Assembly: GCF_001885095.1 (NCBI RefSeq)
Contig: NZ_LZDD01000001.1
Coordinates: forward strand, 868,001-932,000
DNA: 64,000 nt
Direction of reading: 5' to 3'
DNA from: Streptococcus bovimastitidis
GTDB lineage: Bacteria; Bacillota; Bacilli; Lactobacillales; Streptococcaceae
In this document: in pieces, positions 16,679 to 26,275 of the stretch
How the letters are laid out: each line of letters opens with the position of its first letter
How positions within the stretch are numbered: position 1 is the stretch's first letter
Translations under genes and position numbers: made by a program
The notes under the pieces: generated by a model
What the model saw: the letters and a program-made list of their open reading frames with translations, nothing else
What the model was told of the DNA's origin: nothing
The model's database searches: none

Positions 16679-16756
16679 AATTTATTGCATCCTGAAAGCA
16701 TATTTCTTGTCAACTTTGAAATTTTGTGCTTAAATTTTCAAATATTTTAAATTATA

Positions 16757-16785
16757 GTGACAAAAGACTTTTTTTATGGTAAAAT
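16757..16785 (+). promoter_or_regulatory. Promoter of the DUF3270 gene
   Basis: GTGACA (16757-16762), 17-base spacer, TG-G-TAAAAT (-10 at 16780-16785). Confidence 0.7.
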
Positions 16786-16816
16786 GACTTAGTATCTCGT
16801 AAGAAAGGAGTGGACT

Positions 16817-17101
16817 ATGCCTTCACCATTAAAGAAGCAAGAAGAATTTGATTATCTTTATCAAGAAGCTGATTTAGAACCAAAGTATCAAGATTTCCAA
16901 GAATACAATAGCCAAAGTTCTAAATTAGAAGAATTACTCTTCTTTGCCCGTGTTGCAATTTTTTCAATGATTACCGTTCTAATCGCATTTGTCCTACTCG
17001 CTATGAATTTAGCTCCCATTTGGGCTTTCTTTATCTCTAGCTTAATTAGCTATGGTGCAACATCAAGTTTAACAAAATCAATTCATTCATTCCTATCCTA
17101 A
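16817..17101 (+). CDS. DUF3270 family membrane protein
   Basis: This 94-residue protein has an acidic, tyrosine-rich N-terminal half (to about residue 40) and two membrane helices (about 45-65 and 68-85). That plan fits the DUF3270 family, which is found in streptococci and has no known function. It starts on AAAGGAG (16804-16810), is transcribed alone from its own promoter and stops just before a terminator. Confidence 0.75.
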   Translation: MPSPLKKQEEFDYLYQEADLEPKYQDFQEYNSQSSKLEELLFFARVAIFSMITVLIAFVLLAMNLAPIWAFFISSLISYGATSSLTKSIHSFLS

Positions 17102-17131
17102 AAGTTCTGACATAAGTCAGAGCTTTTTCTA
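17101..17131 (+). terminator. Terminator of the DUF3270 gene
   Basis: AAGTTCTGAC (17102-17111), loop ATAA, GTCAGAGCTT (17116-17125) then Ts. Confidence 0.8.
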
Positions 17132-17156
17132 TTGCATTAACTGCTATCAACATAAT

Positions 17157-17192
17157 AGAAAAGAAACAGACTTTGTCAGTGACAAAGTCTGC
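17157..17192 (-). terminator. Terminator of the hprK-lgt-DUF948-ytxH operon
   Basis: CAGACTTTGTCA (17167-17178) pairs with TGACAAAGTCTG (17180-17191) and is followed on the - strand by TTTCTTTTC. Confidence 0.85.
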
Positions 17193-17199
17193 TTTGGGA

Positions 17200-17742
17200 T
17201 TAAAAGTTGCTTTCTGAATGTTCTTCTGAAAACTCTGGTGTTTGAGCAGCTTGTAAGCTATCTTCACCTAAATCACTACTTGTTTCAGGATCTAATTCAG
17301 TCATAACAGGAATTGTTTCTTCCATTTCTGAATTTTTTCCAGCTTCTTGAATAGCCTCATAATCAATAATGACATCTTCTTCTGAAAGATTAACATCACT
17401 TGATTCTGTGTAATCATGTTCTGATTCTTCAGCAAATTGTTGACTTGTTTTTTGAACAAACTGGCTTGTTTTTTCTTTAACAGTTTCAAAAACTTGCTCA
17501 GGAGTAATTTCTCCAGTTTCAAATTTTTGTTTATAAGTGTTAAAGGTATCTTTGGCTAAATGGCTATACTCATTACTTTTTTCTTTAGCCATTTGGTGGT
17601 ATTCTTCTGGATTTTCTTTATAAGCATCATAAGCCTTTTCAGCACGCGCTTTTAATTCTTTCCCTTTTTCAGTACCTAAGAAATAAGCCGTTGCAAGTCC
17701 TGTAGCTGTTCCGATCACTAATGATTTTAAAAATTTACTCAT
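17200..17742 (-). CDS. YtxH-domain protein
   Basis: This 180-residue protein starts with the short YtxH module: one glycine-rich hydrophobic helix (FLKSLVIGTATGLATAYFLG) followed by the basic TEKGKELKARAEKAYDAY helix. It then continues into a long, very acidic, apparently disordered tail (from about residue 105) rich in Glu, Ser and Asp. YtxH proteins are general-stress or envelope-associated proteins of unknown action. Its ATG overlaps the stop of the DUF948 gene, so the two are translationally coupled and their products may act together at the membrane. Confidence 0.85.
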   Translation of the reverse strand: MSKFLKSLVIGTATGLATAYFLGTEKGKELKARAEKAYDAYKENPEEYHQMAKEKSNEYSHLAKDTFNTYKQKFETGEITPEQVFETVKEKTSQFVQKTSQQFAEESEHDYTESSDVNLSEEDVIIDYEAIQEAGKNSEMEETIPVMTELDPETSSDLGEDSLQAAQTPEFSEEHSESNF

Positions 17743-18143
17743 GCTTTTTCTCCTTTTTTATTAAAAAATTTATTGGCAACTTTCCCAACAAGTGCTGCTT
17801 TACTGATTGTTGAAGCTTGACTAGTTGCAGAACTTGCTTTTTGACCTAAACTACGCGCATGAACATTTAAATCCGATACACTTTCAGATAAATCTGCAAT
17901 AGCTACAAATAAAGGATCAATAGTGGATACTTTTCCATTTACGTCTTCAACTAGAACATTTGCTTTAGCTAAAATTTCATTGGTTTGATAGAGTGTTACA
18001 TTAACATCACTTGTTAACATACTAATTGTTTTTTTGGTTTCATCAATTGTTGCTGAAACTTTTTTCAATACTAAAATTAAGAAAATGACTAAAGCTACAA
18101 AAGCTAATGCAATAATAATTAGGGCAATTCCGACTAAATCCAT
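17739..18143 (-). CDS. DUF948 domain membrane protein
   Basis: This 134-residue protein has one N-terminal membrane helix (about 4-27) followed by a long coiled-coil-like helix (KKVSATIDETKKTISMLTSD... IADLSESVSDLNVHARSLG) and a basic end. This is the DUF948 layout, often paired with YtxH proteins as here. It lies 24 bases behind lgt in the hprK operon. Its function is unknown; the coiled coil suggests oligomers near the inner membrane face. Confidence 0.87.
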   Translation of the reverse strand: MDLVGIALIIIALAFVALVIFLILVLKKVSATIDETKKTISMLTSDVNVTLYQTNEILAKANVLVEDVNGKVSTIDPLFVAIADLSESVSDLNVHARSLGQKASSATSQASTISKAALVGKVANKFFNKKGEKA

Positions 18144-18167
18144 ATTCTTCTCCTCTTTCCCTATTCC

Positions 18168-18947
18168 CTATTTTTGATAGTAAGGGACTTCCTTCATTTG
18201 ACGTCTAATAATAACAAAAATACTTCCAAAAATAATAAGCACTACTGAGACAAGCTGAGAAACTCTAAAGTCATAGAACATTAAACTATCCGTTCGCATT
18301 CCCTCAATAATAAATCTCCCAATACCATACCAAATTAAATAAAAGGCTAATAGTTCACCTTCCTTTAAAAAATGCTTCTTACGTTTCACAATTGAAATTA
18401 TTGTAAACCCGATTAAATTCCAAAGGGATTCATATAAAAAAGTTGGTGTTCGGTAATGCCCATCAATAAACATTTGTTTTTGAATAAAGGCTGGTAAATA
18501 ATCTAAATGACTTACAATTTTACCATAGGCTTCCTGGTTAATAAAATTCCCCCACCGTCCAATAGCTTGGGCAATCATCACACTTGGTGCCAAAATATCT
18601 AAAAAGGTAATCGGATTAATCACTTTATAATAAGAATAAATAAAGAGAACAATTGCACCGGTAATCAATCCCCCGTAAATGGCTATCCCACCATTCCATA
18701 TTGCAAAAAGTTCATTTAAATGTTGTGAATAATAGGACCACTCAAAAATCACGTAATAAAGTCTGGCTCCGATAATAGCTAGCGGAAAAGCGATTAAAAT
18801 AAAATCAATAATATCATCACTTGTAAGATTTTTACGTGGTGCTTCTTTACTAGCAAGATAAACAGCTAAGAATAAGCCTAACATGATACAAATAGCATAC
18901 CAATGAATGGCTAAGGGTCCAATTTTAAAAGCTATTGGATCGATCAT
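18168..18947 (-). CDS. lgt: Prolipoprotein diacylglyceryl transferase
   Basis: This 259-residue, seven-helix enzyme transfers diacylglycerol from phosphatidylglycerol to the lipobox cysteine of prolipoproteins. Visible signatures are [11 protein letters not shown] in helix 1, RLYYVIFEW with the essential Arg/Tyr, the [15 protein letters not shown] stretch, and the Lgt signature [13 protein letters not shown]. Length is typical. The start codon overlaps the hprK stop by four bases, so the two are coupled, an arrangement conserved in streptococci. It would process the lipoproteins encoded in this window (PstS, the OppA-type protein, the DUF4430 protein). Confidence 0.96.
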   Translation of the reverse strand: MIDPIAFKIGPLAIHWYAICIMLGLFLAVYLASKEAPRKNLTSDDIIDFILIAFPLAIIGARLYYVIFEWSYYSQHLNELFAIWNGGIAIYGGLITGAIVLFIYSYYKVINPITFLDILAPSVMIAQAIGRWGNFINQEAYGKIVSHLDYLPAFIQKQMFIDGHYRTPTFLYESLWNLIGFTIISIVKRKKHFLKEGELLAFYLIWYGIGRFIIEGMRTDSLMFYDFRVSQLVSVVLIIFGSIFVIIRRQMKEVPYYQK

Positions 18948-19876
18948 CTAACTTCCTCATTCTTGCTAATCAATTGAGTCAAGCGGTCTTCAAAGGTTTT
19001 GGTTGCATCAAATCCCATTTGCTTAGCTCGATAATTCATGGCAGCAGATTCGATAACGACTGAAACGTTACGTCCTGTCTTGACAGGAATCCGAATTCTA
19101 GGGATTTTAACGCCAGAAAATTCGACTTCTTCATTACCATTCCCAAGTCTATCAAAAACTTTTCCAGCCTCAAAATTCTCGAGGTATATAGCTAATTGAA
19201 CTTGAGAAGAATCTTTAACCGCACTGGCACCGTATAAAGACATGACATCAATAATACCAACTCCACGGATTTCTAAAAGATGACGTAAAATTTCTGCTGG
19301 CTCACCCCATAAGGTTTCTTCATCTTTAGAATAAACATCAACTCGATCATCAGCAACTAACCGATGTCCACGTTTGACTAACTCCAATCCCGTTTCACTT
19401 TTACCGATACCTGAGTCACCTTGGATTAAGACACCCATCCCATAGATATCCATTAGGACACCATGTACACTTGTCCGTTCTGCTAATAGCGAATCCAAAT
19501 AGTAAGAAATAGAACCTGAAAGTCGACTTGTTGAAACCTTGCTTCTTAAGAGAACAATACCTTCTTCTTCTGCTGCCTGAATCATTTCTTCAGGTATTGG
19601 TAGATCCCTTGAAATAATAACTGCAGGGGTATCATTTCTAAACATCTCTTTTAATACAGAATAACGATTATGTGATGTCATCTTAGTTAGATAAGACCAT
19701 TCTTTCATCCCAAAGAGTTGTATCCGCTCTGGTGAATAATAATCAAAATAACCTGTCATCTCTAATCCTGGACGTGAAATATCTGATGTGGTGATTTCTT
19801 TTTCCATAATCTCATCTGTACCATAGATGATTTCTAAACGCAGTCTATCAGCAAGTTTTTTTACTGTTACAGTCAT
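18944..19876 (-). CDS. hprK: HPr kinase/phosphorylase
   Basis: This 310-residue enzyme phosphorylates and dephosphorylates Ser-46 of HPr, which is the co-repressor signal for CcpA (also in this window). The Walker A motif is GDSGIGKSE (about residue 153), followed by the HPrK signature around [15 protein letters not shown] and the [10 protein letters not shown] loop. Length is the family norm. AAAAGGAG precedes the ATG. It heads the hprK-lgt-DUF948-ytxH operon. Confidence 0.97.
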   Translation of the reverse strand: MTVTVKKLADRLRLEIIYGTDEIMEKEITTSDISRPGLEMTGYFDYYSPERIQLFGMKEWSYLTKMTSHNRYSVLKEMFRNDTPAVIISRDLPIPEEMIQAAEEEGIVLLRSKVSTSRLSGSISYYLDSLLAERTSVHGVLMDIYGMGVLIQGDSGIGKSETGLELVKRGHRLVADDRVDVYSKDEETLWGEPAEILRHLLEIRGVGIIDVMSLYGASAVKDSSQVQLAIYLENFEAGKVFDRLGNGNEEVEFSGVKIPRIRIPVKTGRNVSVVIESAAMNYRAKQMGFDATKTFEDRLTQLISKNEEVR

Positions 19877-19893
19877 ATTTTCTCCTTTTTTTT

Positions 19894-19902
19894 ATTATAC
19901 CA
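19894..19902 (-). promoter_or_regulatory. hprK promoter, perfect extended -10
   Basis: TG-G-TATAAT on the - strand, 17 bases before the ATG, with no clear -35. Confidence 0.6.
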
Positions 19903-19961
19903 TAAATCAAAAACATAACTGGAACAGAGACTTATTAATAGGGCATTTAATGATTTTTTTG

Positions 19962-20000
19962 GACAGAAAAAGTCTTTATTTTGGGAAATAAAGACTTTAC
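19962..20000 (-). terminator. pspC terminator
   Basis: AAAGTCTTTATTT (19969-19981) pairs with AAATAAAGACTTT (19986-19998); on the - strand it ends in TTTTTC. Confidence 0.8.
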
Positions 20001-20060
20001 TTAATCTATTGACTTTTGATAAATGCTTCCTGTTATGACATCTACTTCAAAGCGCTTTAT

Positions 20061-20333
20061 TTACCAAGACCAACCATCATCTTCATCATTGGCAGGATCT
20101 GCATTTTTTCTTTTGCGTGGACCAAAATCAGGACCTTTGCCAACTAAATCTTCCTTATATGGTAAGAAAATGGCAAGCATGATATAAATAACAAGTCCAA
20201 AGCCAGAGAAATACATCAATAATGCTGCCAAGACTCGTGCAACTGGTAAATCCCAACCGTATTTGTCGGCCAAACCAGCTACAACACCTGCAACTAATCG
20301 ATTCTTCCTTTGTTTATAAAATTTACTTTCCAT
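20061..20333 (-). CDS. PspC-domain membrane protein
   Basis: This 90-residue protein holds one PspC domain: basic KNRLVAGVVAGLADKYGWDLPVARVLAALLMYF followed by a second hydrophobic helix ending LPYKEDL, then a short acidic tail ending in DDGWSW. PspC-domain proteins are small envelope-stress proteins; in streptococci they are often in the LiaFSR cell-envelope regulon. That regulation is not shown here. AAAGGAG precedes the ATG, and terminators lie on both sides, so it is a single-gene unit. Confidence 0.9.
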   Translation of the reverse strand: MESKFYKQRKNRLVAGVVAGLADKYGWDLPVARVLAALLMYFSGFGLVIYIMLAIFLPYKEDLVGKGPDFGPRKRKNADPANDEDDGWSW

Positions 20334-20382
20334 GATAAAACTCCTTTTATCTTCAATAATATTATTTTATACCTTTGGAGGT

Positions 20383-20416
20383 AAAAAATAAATCAGTCTT
20401 TCGACTGATTTATTCT
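20383..20416 (-). terminator. tex-sprT terminator
   Basis: AATAAATCAGTC (20387-20398), loop TTTC, GACTGATTTATT (20403-20414); on the - strand a T run follows. Confidence 0.88.
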
Positions 20417-20469
20417 AAATTAATGGCTATTCAAAGCTAGCTTTTTCTTACCCTAAGAAAATTTATCAT

Positions 20470-20907
20470 CTAAGGCTTTCTCATTTCAACAATTCTTCCT
20501 CGACAACGTCCACAAAAATATTTTTTCGTATCGATACGACGTTTTCGCTGGTAGGTCATTTGACAATTCTGACAGCGATAATTCTTGTATTGAAATTCTT
20601 GCTGACTTTTGGGTGCAAACCTGAGTCCATCAACTTGCCTCAAAAGCTTTTTAAAATCTTGATCCTGGTGTCGGTAGCCCTTTTTCTCAAAATAAAGATG
20701 ATAATGGCAGAGCTCATGACGAACAATCCGGCGAAAGACATCAAGTCCAAACTCCTGATAAAGTTTTGGGTTAAAATCCAAGTGCCCATCTTTAGGGAAG
20801 AAACGACCCCCAGTTGATCTTAATCTATTATTCCAATTTGCAAAATGACGAAATTCTTTCCCGAAGTCTTCCTGCGAGACTTCTTTAACATAATCAGTGA
20901 GATTCAT
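20470..20907 (-). CDS. sprT: SprT-like zinc metalloprotease-type protein
   Basis: This 145-residue protein has the SprT zinc motif HELCHYH (about residue 65) in a helix, preceded by the conserved [16 protein letters not shown] segment. It ends with a zinc ribbon of two pairs, CQNC and CGRC. Bacterial SprT-like proteins are presumed metallopeptidases related to the DNA-protein crosslink protease Spartan; the function in streptococci is unproven. The ATG at 20907 has no Shine-Dalgarno but lies inside the end of tex (14-base overlap), so it is read by translational coupling. A TTG nine bases upstream is a less likely start. Confidence 0.88.
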   Translation of the reverse strand: MNLTDYVKEVSQEDFGKEFRHFANWNNRLRSTGGRFFPKDGHLDFNPKLYQEFGLDVFRRIVRHELCHYHLYFEKKGYRHQDQDFKKLLRQVDGLRFAPKSQQEFQYKNYRCQNCQMTYQRKRRIDTKKYFCGRCRGRIVEMRKP

Positions 20908-23026
20908 TTGGCGCAAGTAGGGAGAGGTTGACTTTGTGTCGATTTAAGTCGATTTTTGAAACCCATACTGTGACCAAATCGCCAACTGAAAGAACTTGGC
21001 TTGGATGATTAACAAATGTTTTACTCATTTCAGAGATATGAATTAAGCCATCCTCATGGACACCAATATCGACGAAAGCACCAAAATCTACGACATTACG
21101 GACGGTCCCTTCTAATTTTTGTCCAATAATTAAATCTTTAAGGTCTAGAACATCTTGGCGTAGAACCGGGGTTTGGAAGTCATCACGTAAGTCGCGCCCT
21201 GGTTTTAATAAATCTACGATGATATCTTTTAAGGTTTCAAAACCAATTTCTAATTCAGCAGCCATTGCTTTTTTATCCACACTCTTTAATTTTGCTTTTG
21301 CCTCTTCATCAAGTTCATTAATAGCCAGTTTTTTAAAGAGTTCTTTAACAGCCGGATAGGATTCTGGGTGAACGCCGGTATTATCAAGAATATTTTCAGC
21401 ATTTGGAATTCTTAAGAATCCTGCTGCTTGTTCAAAGGCTTTAGCACCTAAACGTGGAACTTTTTTAATTTCAGTACGAGATTTTATACGACCATTTTCT
21501 TCTCTGTACTTAATGATGTTTTCAGAAATGGTTTTATTTAGACCTGAAACATGAGATAAAAGGACCGAGCTGGCTGTATTTAAATTAACACCAACTTGGT
21601 TAACCACGGTATCGACGACGAAGTCCAGATTTTCAGATAATTTCTTCTGACTAACATCATGCTGGTATTGACCGACACCAATGGATTTAGGATCGATTTT
21701 AACTAATTCCGCCAATGGATCTTGAAGTCTTCGGGCGATGGAAATAGCTGAGCGTTTTTCGACAGTTAGGTCTGGGAACTCATGTCTGGCCAATTCTGAG
21801 GCAGAATAAACAGAGGCTCCGCTTTCATTTACGATGACATAAGAACAATCAGGGAAATCTTTCAATACATCTGCTACAAAAGCTTCGCTCTCACGACTAG
21901 CAGTTCCATTACCAATCGCAATAACTTCAATCTTAAAGTCGTTAATAATAGCTGCTAAATCTTTTTTAGCTTGAGCAATCTTAGACTGACTTGCTGGGGC
22001 AACTGGATAAATGACTTGCGTGGTCATCAATTTTCCTGTTTGATCAACTACCGCTAATTTAGCTCCTGTTCTAAAGGCAGGGTCAAAACCTAATACCATT
22101 TTCCCTTTAAGTGGTGAAACCAATAGAAGGTTACGCAAATTTTCTGAGAAAAGCCCAATAGCACCATCTTCTGCCGCTTCCGTAAGTTCAGTTCGAATAC
22201 GTCTTTCCATTGCTGGTACTATTTTTTTCTTGATACATTGTTGAATAACATCATCAATGTATGGATTTCTTTCTTTGAAGCGAACGCTATAAAAGCGTGT
22301 CATCTTATCAAAATGATGATTGAAGGCAATTTTTAAAACGCCTAATTTTTCACCACGATTGAGCGCTAAGGTTCGGTAACCTTGCATTTTTGAAACTTTA
22401 TCAGCGAAATCATAGTAGATTTGGAAGATTTGCTTTTCATCTAAACTTTGATCTTTAAGTTCTGAAGTTATCTCAGAATAAGACCAGATTTCATTATAAG
22501 TCCAAGAACGTAATTTGGCATCCTCTGACATGGCTTCAACCAGTATGTCAACTGCTCCCGCCAAAGCTGCTTCAGGCGTTGGAAATCCTTCACAAATGAA
22601 GTTTTCAGCTTCATCTTGGAGATTATGGGCATTTTGTAAGATCAATCTAGCAAGTGGAAAGAGACCAGCTTCTCTAGCAATCGTCGCTTTTGTCCGTCTC
22701 TTTTCTTTATAAGGTAGATAAAGCTCTTCAACATCAGCTAATTTTTCAGCTGCTAAAATACTAGCTTTAAGGGACTCACTTAATTTCCCTTGTTCCTGAA
22801 TTTTAGCCAAGACGGTTTCTTTACGATCTGCCAAGTTACTTAAAGCCTTTTCCTGATCGATAATAGCCTTAATGGTGACTTCATCAAGATTCCCAGTAAC
22901 TTCTTTACGGTAACGGGCAATAAAGGGAATAGTATTTCCTTCAGCTGTCAGTGCTAAAACATCTTCAATTTGCTTTTGTGAAATTTTTAAATCACTAGCA
23001 ATACGTTCAATAATATTATTTTCCAT
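20894..23026 (-). CDS. tex: Tex family RNA-binding transcription accessory protein
   Basis: This 710-residue protein matches Tex throughout: an N-terminal helical region with [15 protein letters not shown], the YqgF/RNase H-like domain ([18 protein letters not shown]), helix-hairpin-helix repeats ([19 protein letters not shown]) and a C-terminal S1 RNA-binding domain ([24 protein letters not shown]). Tex binds nucleic acid and affects transcription and toxin or virulence gene expression in some pathogens. MENN at 23026 is the conserved N-terminus, but the -10 box ends nine bases before the ATG and there is no Shine-Dalgarno. sprT follows with overlap. Confidence 0.95.
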   Translation of the reverse strand: MENNIIERIASDLKISQKQIEDVLALTAEGNTIPFIARYRKEVTGNLDEVTIKAIIDQEKALSNLADRKETVLAKIQEQGKLSESLKASILAAEKLADVEELYLPYKEKRRTKATIAREAGLFPLARLILQNAHNLQDEAENFICEGFPTPEAALAGAVDILVEAMSEDAKLRSWTYNEIWSYSEITSELKDQSLDEKQIFQIYYDFADKVSKMQGYRTLALNRGEKLGVLKIAFNHHFDKMTRFYSVRFKERNPYIDDVIQQCIKKKIVPAMERRIRTELTEAAEDGAIGLFSENLRNLLLVSPLKGKMVLGFDPAFRTGAKLAVVDQTGKLMTTQVIYPVAPASQSKIAQAKKDLAAIINDFKIEVIAIGNGTASRESEAFVADVLKDFPDCSYVIVNESGASVYSASELARHEFPDLTVEKRSAISIARRLQDPLAELVKIDPKSIGVGQYQHDVSQKKLSENLDFVVDTVVNQVGVNLNTASSVLLSHVSGLNKTISENIIKYREENGRIKSRTEIKKVPRLGAKAFEQAAGFLRIPNAENILDNTGVHPESYPAVKELFKKLAINELDEEAKAKLKSVDKKAMAAELEIGFETLKDIIVDLLKPGRDLRDDFQTPVLRQDVLDLKDLIIGQKLEGTVRNVVDFGAFVDIGVHEDGLIHISEMSKTFVNHPSQVLSVGDLVTVWVSKIDLNRHKVNLSLLAPNESH

Positions 23027-23044
23027 AGTATGACTATTATATCA
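23027..23044 (-). promoter_or_regulatory. Extended -10 close to the tex start (near-leaderless candidate)
   Basis: TG-A-TATAAT on the - strand (-10 at 23036-23041), then nine bases to the ATG and no ribosome site; no good -35. Confidence 0.6.
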
Positions 23045-23082
23045 TAAATCCTTACTCCCACTTGGCTAGATGGTAATTTCTA

Positions 23083-23112
23083 CAAAAAAATCACGCTACT
23101 AATAGCGTGATT
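23083..23112 (-). terminator. Terminator of the pst-phoU operon
   Basis: TCACGCTA (23091-23098), loop CTAA, TAGCGTGA (23103-23110), with a T run on the - strand. Confidence 0.88.
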
Positions 23113-23117
23113 GATTT

Positions 23118-23771
23118 TTAATTTAATTCTACTAATTCACCTGTTTGCAAGTAAACAAGTCGTTCACAGATATTTGAAATGTAATCTGCAAAACGTTCAA
23201 CGTGACCAATCATGTAAAGGTATTGGGCACCATTGCGAATTGACGTTTCTTGTTCCTTCATTACAGTTAAGATTTCTTTTGAAATCGTGTAATACAATTC
23301 ATCAATAGCCTCGTCTTGATTTGCGATTGTGATTGCCTTATCAGCATTATGACGAGGGAAAGCAGCTAATAAATCAGCCATCATTTTAAGGGCTTTTTGA
23401 CCAGCTTCATGGATACGTTCTTCAATAGCTTCAAGCGTATCAACTTCTTTCAAGTGAAGAATTGCTTTAGCAATTCCTGCCATATGGTCACCCATACGTT
23501 CTAAGTCAGAACATGCAGACATGATGGTAAGAACAAAACGTAAGTCTGTTACTTGTGGTTGCTGCAAGGCCAAAAGACGAGCACAGGCTAATTCTATCTC
23601 CAACTGAGATTGGTTGATTAACTTGTCTTCTTTAATGATTAATTCCGCCATAGCAACATCTTTAGCAGCTAATGCTAGTAATGCTTTTGATGCTGACTCT
23701 AATACGGCGTTGCCCATTTCCAAGAAACGTTGCTCAAGCTCTTGTAATTCTAATTCAAATTGATCTCTCAT
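23118..23771 (-). CDS. phoU: Phosphate transport regulator PhoU
   Basis: This 217-residue protein consists of two three-helix PhoU repeats, each with the acidic/basic metal-binding signature (DLERMGDHMAGIA and HVERFADYISNIC). PhoU relays the phosphate state from the Pst transporter to the PhoR sensor and keeps the regulon off when phosphate is plentiful. It is the last gene of pstSCAB-phoU, as expected, and ends before a clear terminator. Confidence 0.96.
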   Translation of the reverse strand: MRDQFELELQELEQRFLEMGNAVLESASKALLALAAKDVAMAELIIKEDKLINQSQLEIELACARLLALQQPQVTDLRFVLTIMSACSDLERMGDHMAGIAKAILHLKEVDTLEAIEERIHEAGQKALKMMADLLAAFPRHNADKAITIANQDEAIDELYYTISKEILTVMKEQETSIRNGAQYLYMIGHVERFADYISNICERLVYLQTGELVELN

Positions 23772-23785
23772 GACTTATCCTTTCT

Positions 23786-24538
23786 CTATCCAAAGCGTCC
23801 AGAGATGTAATCCTCTGTCCGTTTATCTTGTGGGTTAGTGAAAATATCGACGGTATCACCAAATTCACAGATTTCTCCTGTTAAGAAAAATGCTGTTTTA
23901 TCTGAAATCCGTGATGCTTGTTGCATGTTGTGAGTAACGATGATAATGGTATAGTCATTTTTCAAATTTTGAACCAAATCTTCAATTTTCAAAGTTGAGA
24001 TTGGGTCTAAGGCAGAAGTTGGCTCATCCATAAGTAGGACATCTGGTTCTACTGCTAATGCTCTAGCAATACAGATACGCTGTTGTTGTCCACCTGATAA
24101 AGACATGGCACTTTTTTTCAAGTCGTCCTTAACTTCATCCCAAATGGCAGCACCTTTTAGAGATTTTTCAACTAAAGCATCAAGTGTTGCTTTGTCTTTA
24201 ATACCATGTGTTCTTGGTCCATATGCGACATTATCATAGATCGACATGGCGAATGGGTTAGGCTGTTGGAAAACCATACCAACACGTTTGCGGAGGGTAT
24301 TAAGATTCATGTTTTTGTCATAAATATTTTTACCATCTAGTTCAATTTCACCTTCAATGCGACAACCGGCAACAAGGTCGTTCATCCGGTTTAAGGTCTT
24401 TAAGAAGGTTGATTTTCCACACCCTGAAGGGCCAATTAAGGCAGTGATTTCACCTTGCGGTAATTCAATTGAAACGTTTTTAAGGGCTTTAAAATCCCCA
24501 TAGTATAAATCTAAATTTTTTACGGAAAAAGTTCCCAT
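23786..24538 (-). CDS. pstB: Phosphate ABC transporter ATPase PstB
   Basis: This 250-residue ATPase has Walker [11 protein letters not shown], the Q-loop in FQQPNPF (typical of PstB), signature LSGGQQQR and Walker [13 protein letters not shown]. The N-terminal [16 protein letters not shown] and the C-terminal [10 protein letters not shown] ending are both PstB hallmarks. It powers high-affinity phosphate import with PstCA. Only one pstB is present, while some streptococci carry two in tandem. Confidence 0.96.
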   Translation of the reverse strand: MGTFSVKNLDLYYGDFKALKNVSIELPQGEITALIGPSGCGKSTFLKTLNRMNDLVAGCRIEGEIELDGKNIYDKNMNLNTLRKRVGMVFQQPNPFAMSIYDNVAYGPRTHGIKDKATLDALVEKSLKGAAIWDEVKDDLKKSAMSLSGGQQQRICIARALAVEPDVLLMDEPTSALDPISTLKIEDLVQNLKNDYTIIIVTHNMQQASRISDKTAFFLTGEICEFGDTVDIFTNPQDKRTEDYISGRFG

Positions 24539-24540
24539 TC

Positions 24541-25356
24541 TTAGGATGCTCCTTTCACAAGACGGCGAGATAATAAACTAGAAATTGCATTAATAATTAA
24601 GACAGTTATGATTAAGATAACCCCTGTCGCGTAAGCTTCTTTAACGTGGAGACCTTCACTTGATAACATATACATATGAAGTGCTAAAGAACGACCTGAT
24701 GCCATTAGGCTTGTTGGTGTATTGGTAGAAGTCCCTAAAGTATACATCAAGGCTGCTGTTTCACCAACAATACGACCAATAGCTAAGATGACTCCTGATA
24801 AAATACCAGGCATGGCCACGGGTAGGACAATTTTGAAAACTGTTCTCAATTTCCCTGCACCAAGACCATAACTGGCTTGACGCATGCTATCATTAACAGA
24901 AAGTAAGGCTTCTTCTGTTGCTCGAATAATAACAGGTAATACCATAATAACCGATGTTAAAATACCGGATAGTAATGAATACTGAAATCCTAGAAAGACA
25001 ACAAAGAAGAGCATCCCAAACAAACCAAAAACGATTGACGGAATTCCTGAAAGTGTATCTGCAGCAATACGGATAATTTTAACCCAAATCGAACCTTTTT
25101 TCGCGTATTCAACCAAATAGAAACCAGCAAATACACCAATAGGTAAAGCTAATAAGAGTGACCCAAAGACTAATATGACTGTTGAGACAATGGCTGGCAT
25201 CAAGGAAACATTATCTGAAGTATAGGTCCAATCAAATAATTTTGGTGTAATACTTGGAAGACCATTTACAAGGATGAATCCAATGATGAGGAAAAGGGAT
25301 CCAAATGTAAGAATGGTAAAAAGATAAACCAAGCCTTTTAAAATATGTTTACTCAT
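24541..25356 (-). CDS. pstA: Phosphate ABC transporter permease PstA
   Basis: This 271-residue permease has six membrane helices and the binding-protein-dependent transport loop [32 protein letters not shown], with the conserved alanine/glycine region that docks on PstB. It forms the channel together with PstC. Its start overlaps the end of pstC by eight bases and pstB follows two bases later, so the genes are coupled. Confidence 0.95.
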   Translation of the reverse strand: MSKHILKGLVYLFTILTFGSLFLIIGFILVNGLPSITPKLFDWTYTSDNVSLMPAIVSTVILVFGSLLLALPIGVFAGFYLVEYAKKGSIWVKIIRIAADTLSGIPSIVFGLFGMLFFVVFLGFQYSLLSGILTSVIMVLPVIIRATEEALLSVNDSMRQASYGLGAGKLRTVFKIVLPVAMPGILSGVILAIGRIVGETAALMYTLGTSTNTPTSLMASGRSLALHMYMLSSEGLHVKEAYATGVILIITVLIINAISSLLSRRLVKGAS

Positions 25357-26212
25357 GAGCTGATTTTCCTTTCACGTATGCAAAACAAGCATTGATTAAA
25401 AGAATGAAAACAAATAACACTGCTGATGTTGCAATCAAAGCTTCTCTATGTTGTCCTGAGGCATATGCCATCTCTAGGACAATGTTGGTTGTCATTGTAC
25501 GCGTACCTTCAAAAATACCTGCTGGGATTATCGGTTGATTACCTGCAACTAAGATTACGGCCATGGTTTCACCAATCGCACGACCAATTCCTAGAATGAT
25601 TGCTGAGAAGATACCTGATTTGGCTGCAGGTAAAATAACCTTAAAAATGGTTCTTTCATGAGTTGCACCCAAAGCGAGACTACCTGAATAATAGGTAGCA
25701 GGTACTGTTCTAATCGCAGACTCAGACAAAGAAATAATGGTTGGTAAAATCATGATCCCCAAAAGGATTGAAGCAGTTAAAACACTCATCCCATTTCCAG
25801 CAAAGGTTCTAATCCAAGGTACAAGTAATTGTAGACCAAAGAAACCATAAACGATTGATGGAATTGCTGCCATTAAGTTTACTGCAGATTTTAGGAAGGT
25901 ATAGAGCTGTTTTGGACAATAGTAAACCATAAAAACAGATGTAAAGATACCTGTAGGTACTCCAAGAATAATTGCTCCAATGGTAATTAAAAAAGATCCT
26001 AAAATCATTGGCAAAATGCCAAAACTTGCTGGTGAATTAGATGGTGACCAGTCCTTTCCTAACAAGAAATTGCCGACCCCATATTTGGCTATAAATGGTA
26101 AACCATTCATGAAGATAAAAATACAAATGAGCAAGATTGCAATTACCGCAGTTGCTGCACTTAGAAAGAATATGATTCTAAATAGTTCTTCTCTAAAAGC
26201 TTGTTTTTTCAC
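25349..26212 (-). CDS. pstC: Phosphate ABC transporter permease PstC
   Basis: This 287-residue permease has six membrane helices, with the PstC-type GKDWSPSNSPASFGILPMILGS periplasmic segment near the N-terminus (extracellular here) and the ATPase-docking loop ESAIRTVPATYYSGSLALGA. It is separated from pstS by 63 bases that hold a strong hairpin, which would lower its level relative to the binding protein. Confidence 0.95.
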   Translation of the reverse strand: MKKQAFREELFRIIFFLSAATAVIAILLICIFIFMNGLPFIAKYGVGNFLLGKDWSPSNSPASFGILPMILGSFLITIGAIILGVPTGIFTSVFMVYYCPKQLYTFLKSAVNLMAAIPSIVYGFFGLQLLVPWIRTFAGNGMSVLTASILLGIMILPTIISLSESAIRTVPATYYSGSLALGATHERTIFKVILPAAKSGIFSAIILGIGRAIGETMAVILVAGNQPIIPAGIFEGTRTMTTNIVLEMAYASGQHREALIATSAVLFVFILLINACFAYVKGKSAHE

Positions 26213-26237
26213 ATGCTTCCCTTTCTAAACAATGAAA

Positions 26238-26263
26238 GTAAGGGAGACCTAAGTCTCCCTTAC
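26238..26263 (-). terminator. Intercistronic hairpin between pstS and pstC
   Basis: GTAAGGGAGAC (26238-26248), loop CTAA, GTCTCCCTTAC (26253-26263): a perfect 11-base-pair stem. On the - strand it is followed by TTTC rather than a full T run, so it is more likely a partial attenuator or an RNA-stability element than a complete stop. Confidence 0.8.
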
Positions 26264-26275
26264 AAATTAATCGAC

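Noticed and set aside
24541..26212. Second pstB or missing phosphate genes
   Set aside because: The operon is complete with one ATPase gene; no remnant of another pstB lies between pstB and phoU (gap of 14 bases).
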